A stretch of DNA of 15,671 nucleotides. Origin: PRO6 sp049646625. GTDB lineage: Bacteria > Pseudomonadota > Alphaproteobacteria > Rhizobiales > Xanthobacteraceae. Of the stretch, positions 12,328 through 15,671 are shown in pieces. The DNA is taken from the NCBI GenBank assembly GCA_049646625.1, contig JBARWE010000304.1:1-15671 (forward strand), given 5' to 3'. The notes below the pieces were generated by a model. The model did no database searches. It saw only the letters and a program-made list of their open reading frames with translations, and was not told the DNA's origin. The first letter of the stretch is position 1, and each line of letters opens with the position of its first letter. The translations under genes were made by a program, and so were the position numbers.

Positions 12328-13413
12328 CTAGAATAGATATTGCTCGTCGGCCCATCGCAGCAGCACCTTCGCATCGTGATCGGGAAGGCGAACCCGTCCC
12401 TCACGCAGCCCTTGCGCGATCCTCTCTCCGACCTCGGGCGAGACTTTGTTGCCGTGGGTCATCAAGAAAAACCACGCGAACGGCAGGCCCATCTCCCGGT
12501 CGATCGCCTCGATGCGGTCCATGAGGATATGCACCGAAGCATCGCCGGCTTCCAGGCGCTCCTCTGGCAAACGCAGCGGAAGGGGGATGAACGCAAGCTC
12601 ACGTTCACCCTTGTGTTCGTAGTCCCGGATGTCGAGCGCCCAATGCTCGTAAACACGACTCGCTCGCGCGCTCGATTCCTCCCAGTCTTGGAAGAAGCGG
12701 ACTTCGCGCGGCATGAAATCGAAGTAGTTGGGCTGCATATCGAGAAACGGCGTCCGCGTGCCGTCGGAGCCCACCCAGGCACTTCGTTCCAATTCCGGCC
12801 GTCGCGCCTCGCGCTTGTCGCGTTCGAGACGCGCGCAGCGCGCGAGAAAAGTACGGACATACACGACGCTACCGGCGCGATTCAGCCGGTAAAGCGGACC
12901 GGCGAGCACCTTGTCGTCTGACATTTCGTCGTGGCTGATCCACGACGGATCGAGCAGTTCCTCCTCGCCCCACGGCCGACGTGATGGGTTGACGATCGGA
13001 CCCGCGCACCATTCGGTCTCGCGACCGAGCGAAATCTGCACATAGTCAGCCGCGCCGGGTCCTGTCGGCGCGAAGGCATAGACGCTGTTGCCGTGCCATT
13101 CTGAGATCTGGAGATCAGTGTCCTGCAACCGTCTCCAGACGGTCGCGATGTCTCCATTATCTTTTGCGAGCTCGGCTTTCATCCACGGACGGTACTCGGC
13201 GATCCGCGTTCCGTCGGCCGCTAGCACCGAGCGCGTGTCCCGCCAATACTGATCGTCGATGTTCGCCGCAGAGAAAGCGAATCCGGGAAACGCCTCGCTC
13301 AATGCCCTTGCCAAAGCGGTCTCGTCGGCGCCCGCCGGCAGATGCGCCAGGACGGCCTCGACCGAGCCGTGGTCAGGCAGTCTGGTGGGCGGGTTCTCCG
13401 ACATCTCAGCCAT
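12328..13413 (-). CDS. Conserved-looking hypothetical protein downstream of AbiE
   Basis: I do not recognise this 361-aa protein. It is soluble, without signal or membrane helices, and rich in Trp, Arg, Glu and Asp (for example WRRLQDTDLQISEWHGNSVY, WGEEELLDPSWISHDEM and NYFDFMPREVRFFQDWEE). The codon pattern matches its neighbours and the opposite strand offers nothing better, so it is a real gene. It lies 99 bp after abiEii on the same strand and could be a third component or an unrelated passenger. Starts at 13413 and 13404 (second ATG) are both possible; neither has a strong ribosome site. Nothing in the sequence identifies a catalytic centre. Confidence 0.75.
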   Translation of the reverse strand: MAEMSENPPTRLPDHGSVEAVLAHLPAGADETALARALSEAFPGFAFSAANIDDQYWRDTRSVLAADGTRIAEYRPWMKAELAKDNGDIATVWRRLQDTDLQISEWHGNSVYAFAPTGPGAADYVQISLGRETEWCAGPIVNPSRRPWGEEELLDPSWISHDEMSDDKVLAGPLYRLNRAGSVVYVRTFLARCARLERDKREARRPELERSAWVGSDGTRTPFLDMQPNYFDFMPREVRFFQDWEESSARASRVYEHWALDIRDYEHKGERELAFIPLPLRLPEERLEAGDASVHILMDRIEAIDREMGLPFAWFFLMTHGNKVSPEVGERIAQGLREGRVRLPDHDAKVLLRWADEQYLF

Positions 13414-13512
13414 GTGACCACACTATCATTTTGGCTCGCTCGGGTCTTTGCCCGCCGAAGCCGGCGCCCAACACGACGACATGATGACGATCGTCGGCTG
13501 CCGGCCCGTTCG

Positions 13513-14625
13513 TCATGAGTCACCGGCCGCGGCCGGCGCCGCGTTGAGATAGTCTTCCAGCGCCTTGATGCTGGCGATCACGTCGGGGAAGGCCGGAGGC
13601 GCGCCGAAGATCATCGCCGTCATGCGCGCGTAGTCGGCCGCGAGCCTCGCGCGCATCTCGGGCGTCGGAACAAGCCGATAGCTGCCCGGCACGGCGCGAT
13701 CGTAGCGGTGATCGGGTGCGCGGAACATCAGCTCCTTATGCTGCCGGCAGGCCTCGGCGAGATCACGCAGCGAGGCGGTCGCGACGCCGTAGTCAGGATG
13801 CGTCCAGATCTGATGGACGTCGTAGTAGTGACGCGAGTACCGATTGAGATCGGGCACGGGCCGTTCGGGATTGGCATCCTCGCGCCGCTTCTCCGTCATC
13901 TCGGTCATCGCGTGCAGGATCAACACCTTCTCCCAAAAGGTCCGCTCCGGCTTGACCGTCGTCACGTTGTGAACGCTGTGGTCCATCCCCTCCGGCATTT
14001 CGTCGGCGATGTAGGGGACGATCTCGCGCGGCTCGGCCGGCTCCGGATCGGGGCGCGCGCCGCCTTCGATGCGGACTGCGGCCTGCACATAGTTCTGTGC
14101 GGAATCGAAGACGCTCTTGTAGCCGACCACCAGAATGTCGAGCGCGTCCCTGTTGCGATAATTGTCGAAGCCGAAGCTGAGCGTGAAATGTCCCGGCTGC
14201 TCGATCGCTTGCTCGACGGCCGCGATTTCCTTCGCCAGCCGCTCCTTCAGCGGACCGGAGATGTATCGACGCGCCGCCTCGTCGACCTTTTCCGCCAGCG
14301 CGCGTTGCTGCTGGTTGACGGAGGGCAGGGCGGCGATGTCGGCTTCGAGCGGCACATGCAGATCGGCCTTGTAGATGCCGATGTCGATGTCCTCGGAAAA
14401 TCGACGGATCAGTCCATACGCCTTGCTCAGGCTCGTGCCGCCCTTGAAGTAAAGACCGATCGGATCGTCGCCGCGCCGATTGAACAGGAAGTCGAGCACC
14501 CAACAGACATAAAGGTCCTTCTCGATGTTCTCGGCCTGCGTCTCGAGATGCGCGGCGACCGTCTCGAAGAGGGCGCGGCGCTCGTCGACGCTCGAGCGCA
14601 GGACTTCAATGAACGTCTTCTGCAT
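13513..14625 (-). CDS. abiEii: AbiEii/AbiGii-type nucleotidyltransferase toxin
   Basis: This 370-aa protein has the AbiEii signature: YFKGGTSLSKAYGLIRRFSE at 59-78 followed by DID (79-81), which form the nucleotidyltransferase active site, and KPERTFWEKVLILHA at 225-239. AbiEii enzymes are toxins of type IV toxin-antitoxin systems; relatives such as MenT modify tRNA 3' ends with nucleotides. AbiE modules also act in phage abortive infection. The gene overlaps the antitoxin gene by 20 bp (start 14625, antitoxin stop 14606), so translation is coupled and the toxin follows its antitoxin. At 370 aa it is longer than many family members (about 300), the extra length being in the C-terminal half. 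All expected motifs look intact. Confidence 0.92.
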   Translation of the reverse strand: MQKTFIEVLRSSVDERRALFETVAAHLETQAENIEKDLYVCWVLDFLFNRRGDDPIGLYFKGGTSLSKAYGLIRRFSEDIDIGIYKADLHVPLEADIAALPSVNQQQRALAEKVDEAARRYISGPLKERLAKEIAAVEQAIEQPGHFTLSFGFDNYRNRDALDILVVGYKSVFDSAQNYVQAAVRIEGGARPDPEPAEPREIVPYIADEMPEGMDHSVHNVTTVKPERTFWEKVLILHAMTEMTEKRREDANPERPVPDLNRYSRHYYDVHQIWTHPDYGVATASLRDLAEACRQHKELMFRAPDHRYDRAVPGSYRLVPTPEMRARLAADYARMTAMIFGAPPAFPDVIASIKALEDYLNAAPAAAGDS

Positions 14626-15358
14626 GATCGCCCTTCGCGCGCTCGATGTCCGGCGCGTTTTGACTTTGATCCTCCGCGAGCCGCCGCGTGATCGTTTCGA
14701 TCAGCGGATACATCCAGGCCGGGACCGCGTGGATATTCTCGCGCAGATCTTCGGCCACCTTCTCGCGGTCCGGATCGCGCGACAGATGCCGGACGATGCC
14801 GTTCACTGCGGCGTCGAGGCTCGCCTTCTCATCCCGAAACCATGCGAGCGACTGGACGACGCGCATTGCCGGCCGGCCGGCCCAGAACGCCGTCTTTGCC
14901 GCGATGCGCTTGAAGTCGAGCTTGTAGATGACCGGCTTCGTCACCTTCGGATCGCCGGCGCTGGCCTCGATCTCGATCGTCCGGGGATAGGTGTCGGCAT
15001 AGATCGTCGAGCGCGCCGGCACGGCCGTCGTCAGGCCGAGATCGTTCGCGGCAGTCATGCCGTCGACGAGGACCCGCAGCTTGTCGCGCCGTGCGATCGC
15101 GTCGATGAACGAGGCGCGCGGCGGAAACACCATCTTGCCGGTCAGCTTGCTGACGCCCGGCTTGTCGTAGAGCCCGCGATAGGGACGGCGGATGTCGCCG
15201 CGCCGGGTCAGGCGCTGCAGCGCCTTCTCAACGGCGTTCGGCGTTCCGATGTCGAGGAAATCGGCGCGCGACCACACCCCGGCCGGCGCCGCCTGGGCAA
15301 TCCGGTCATGGATACGGTCGAGAGTGTCGGACGTGGGGTCAGGCATTGGACCGCTCAT
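14606..15358 (-). CDS. abiEi: AbiEi-type (DUF6088) antitoxin and autorepressor
   Basis: This 250-aa protein has an N-terminal winged helix (WSRADFLDIGTPNAVEKALQ, then RLTRRGDIRRPYRGLYDKPG, about residues 29-68) and a C-terminal domain with VDGMTAANDLGLTTAVPA, typical of AbiEi/DUF6088 proteins. Such antitoxins neutralise AbiEii in a type IV manner (without direct binding) and bind inverted repeats in their own promoter. Starts at 15358 and 15346 are possible. The predicted transcription start is only a few bases before 15358, so either the mRNA is nearly leaderless or the second ATG (15346) is used. Three TGGTCAG boxes lie immediately upstream. Confidence 0.88.
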   Translation of the reverse strand: MSGPMPDPTSDTLDRIHDRIAQAAPAGVWSRADFLDIGTPNAVEKALQRLTRRGDIRRPYRGLYDKPGVSKLTGKMVFPPRASFIDAIARRDKLRVLVDGMTAANDLGLTTAVPARSTIYADTYPRTIEIEASAGDPKVTKPVIYKLDFKRIAAKTAFWAGRPAMRVVQSLAWFRDEKASLDAAVNGIVRHLSRDPDREKVAEDLRENIHAVPAWMYPLIETITRRLAEDQSQNAPDIERAKGDHAEDVH

Positions 15359-15370
15359 TTGTGTCCAAAG

Positions 15371-15398
15371 ATTATATATAGAAATTGGTCAGTAGCAA
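15371..15398 (-). promoter_or_regulatory. Predicted sigma-70 promoter of the AbiE operon
   Basis: On the minus strand a perfect TATAAT (15376-15371) lies 16 bases downstream of TTGCTA (15398-15393, four of six matches to TTGACA). The first TGGTCAG box falls in the spacer, a good place for repression. Confidence 0.65.
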
Positions 15399-15446
15399 TC
15401 TGGAACCCAAGCTGACCAGAATTTCTATCCAAACTTTGGTCAGTAG
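15385..15446. promoter_or_regulatory. Three-box operator upstream of abiEi
   Basis: TTGGTCAGTAG occurs at 15385-15395 and again at 15436-15446, exactly 51 bases apart. An inverted copy of the core, CTGACCA, lies midway at 15412-15418. The three TGGTCAG cores are centred at 15389, 15415 and 15440, so spacing is 26 and 25 bases (about 2.4 helical turns) with alternating orientation. AbiEi proteins are known to bind inverted repeats in their promoters, which makes this the natural operator. The third box also approaches the imuA promoter region. Confidence 0.7.
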
Positions 15447-15530
15447 AAGGCCGCTCCCCTCACTTTCTTCTCCCGGAGGACCTCCCGCTGGGCCATTCCG
15501 ACGAGTCCGATTGACTCTCGGGTTTGATGA

Positions 15531-15545
15531 GAACAAACATAGAAC
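15531..15545 (+). promoter_or_regulatory. LexA (SOS) box of imuA
   Basis: GAAC-AAACATA-GAAC is an exact match to the alphaproteobacterial LexA site GAAC-N7-GAAC. It lies 30 bases before the imuA ATG and downstream of a TTGACT (15511-15516) that could be the -35 element. Confidence 0.85.
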
Positions 15546-15575
15546 ATACCCAATGCGGAGAGCGTTGCAAAGGAC

Positions 15576-15671
15576 ATGAGTACGTCCGCCCCCCGATCAG
15601 TCGTGTCCGAGCTCCGGGCACGCATCGCCCGGCTTGAGGGCAGGACCGCGCATCAGCGCGCGGTCCTGCCC
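15576..15671 (+). CDS. imuA: ImuA damage-inducible mutagenesis protein (5' end)
   Basis: The last 96 bases give 32 codons in frame with ATG 15576. The stretch SELRARIARLEGR, followed by AVLP at the window edge, matches the beginning of ImuA (SulA/RecA-like) proteins. ImuA works with ImuB and DnaE2 in SOS-induced error-prone synthesis in alphaproteobacteria. The LexA box 30 bases upstream supports the call independently of the short protein match. AAGGA is only one base from the ATG; GGAG at 15557-15560 is an alternative ribosome site. imuB and dnaE2 would be expected beyond the window. Confidence 0.75.
   Translation, partial: MSTSAPRSVVSELRARIARLEGRTAHQRAVLP
15638..15671. repeat. Perfect 14-bp inverted repeat at the window end
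   Basis: GGGCAGGACCGCGC (15638-15651), a six-base loop, then GCGCGGTCCTGCCC (15658-15671). It lies inside the imuA coding start (codons 21-32) and ends exactly at the last base of the window. It could be an mRNA hairpin early in imuA, or a chance consequence of GC-rich codons. Confidence 0.6.

Noticed and set aside
13414..13512. Inverted repeat CGACGA/TCGTCG between abiEii and the 361-aa gene
   Set aside because: Six-base arms with an 11-base loop in GC-rich DNA and no T-run; too weak to call a terminator or operator.
13708..14691. Long plus-strand open frame (327 codons) opposite abiEii
   Set aside because: Antisense to a clear AbiEii gene; composition is that of a complementary-strand shadow in GC-rich DNA.
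1..15671. tRNA genes, rRNA genes, CRISPR arrays and complete insertion sequences
   Set aside because: Read on both strands; no cloverleaf, regularly spaced direct-repeat array or transposase was found.

Overview
The window is GC-rich with dense, mostly leaderless-style gene packing. It looks like mobile accessory DNA of an alphaproteobacterium, most likely Hyphomicrobiales (a Bradyrhizobium/Rhodopseudomonas/Mesorhizobium-type host). The evidence is DUF1403 next to a ScpB-like protein, Ti/RP4-like traG-copG-trbB fragments, a DUF3363-type relaxase tail, an alphaproteobacterial LexA box (GAAC-N7-GAAC) before imuA, and a SigF/NrsF-type ECF sigma pair. All family names come from reading the translations; no database search was run.

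Layout. (1) 1-2223, plus strand: 3' part of a DUF1403 gene, an scpB-like gene and an AbiV/HEPN-like gene, tightly packed. (2) 2248-3274: a LigD-type ATP-dependent DNA ligase broken before motif V collides head-on with a minus-strand chimera made of the 5' end of trbB and a piece of a DUF2493-type gene. (3) 3419-9553, minus strand: a LysR regulator and a seven-gene copper-handling block. In transcription order the block is a small secreted protein, a His/Cys-rich exported protein, a small lipoprotein, a TolC-family lipoprotein, a Tat-exported multicopper oxidase, a cupredoxin and a CusF-like Cu chaperone. (4) 9729-10954, plus strand: an ECF sigma factor overlapping its NrsF (DUF1109) membrane anti-sigma. 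The sigma gene and the divergent small secreted gene carry the same promoter, GTAACC-N16-CGAC, which ties the stress sensor to the start of the copper block. (5) 11101-12312: an intact copG of the conjugation module beside a graveyard of fragments (traG 3' end, relaxase 3' end, a membrane protein 5' end, a DUF1971 5' end). (6) 12328-15358, minus strand: AbiEi antitoxin and AbiEii toxin overlapping by 20 bp, followed by an unrecognised 361-aa protein. They are preceded by a TATAAT promoter with three TGGTCAG boxes at 25-26 bp spacing. (7) 15531-15671: a LexA box and the first 32 codons of imuA.

Main reading. copG and trbB are normally neighbours in trb conjugation operons. Here they are on the same strand but separated by about 7.8 kb that holds the LysR gene, the copper block and the sigF/nrsF pair. 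The simplest interpretation is that a self-contained, envelope-stress-controlled copper island landed in or replaced part of a decaying conjugative element. That element also carries two defence-type modules (AbiV-like and AbiE). The copper block has no CusA/CusB RND pump and no P-type ATPase in the window, so its TolC-like protein has no visible partner.
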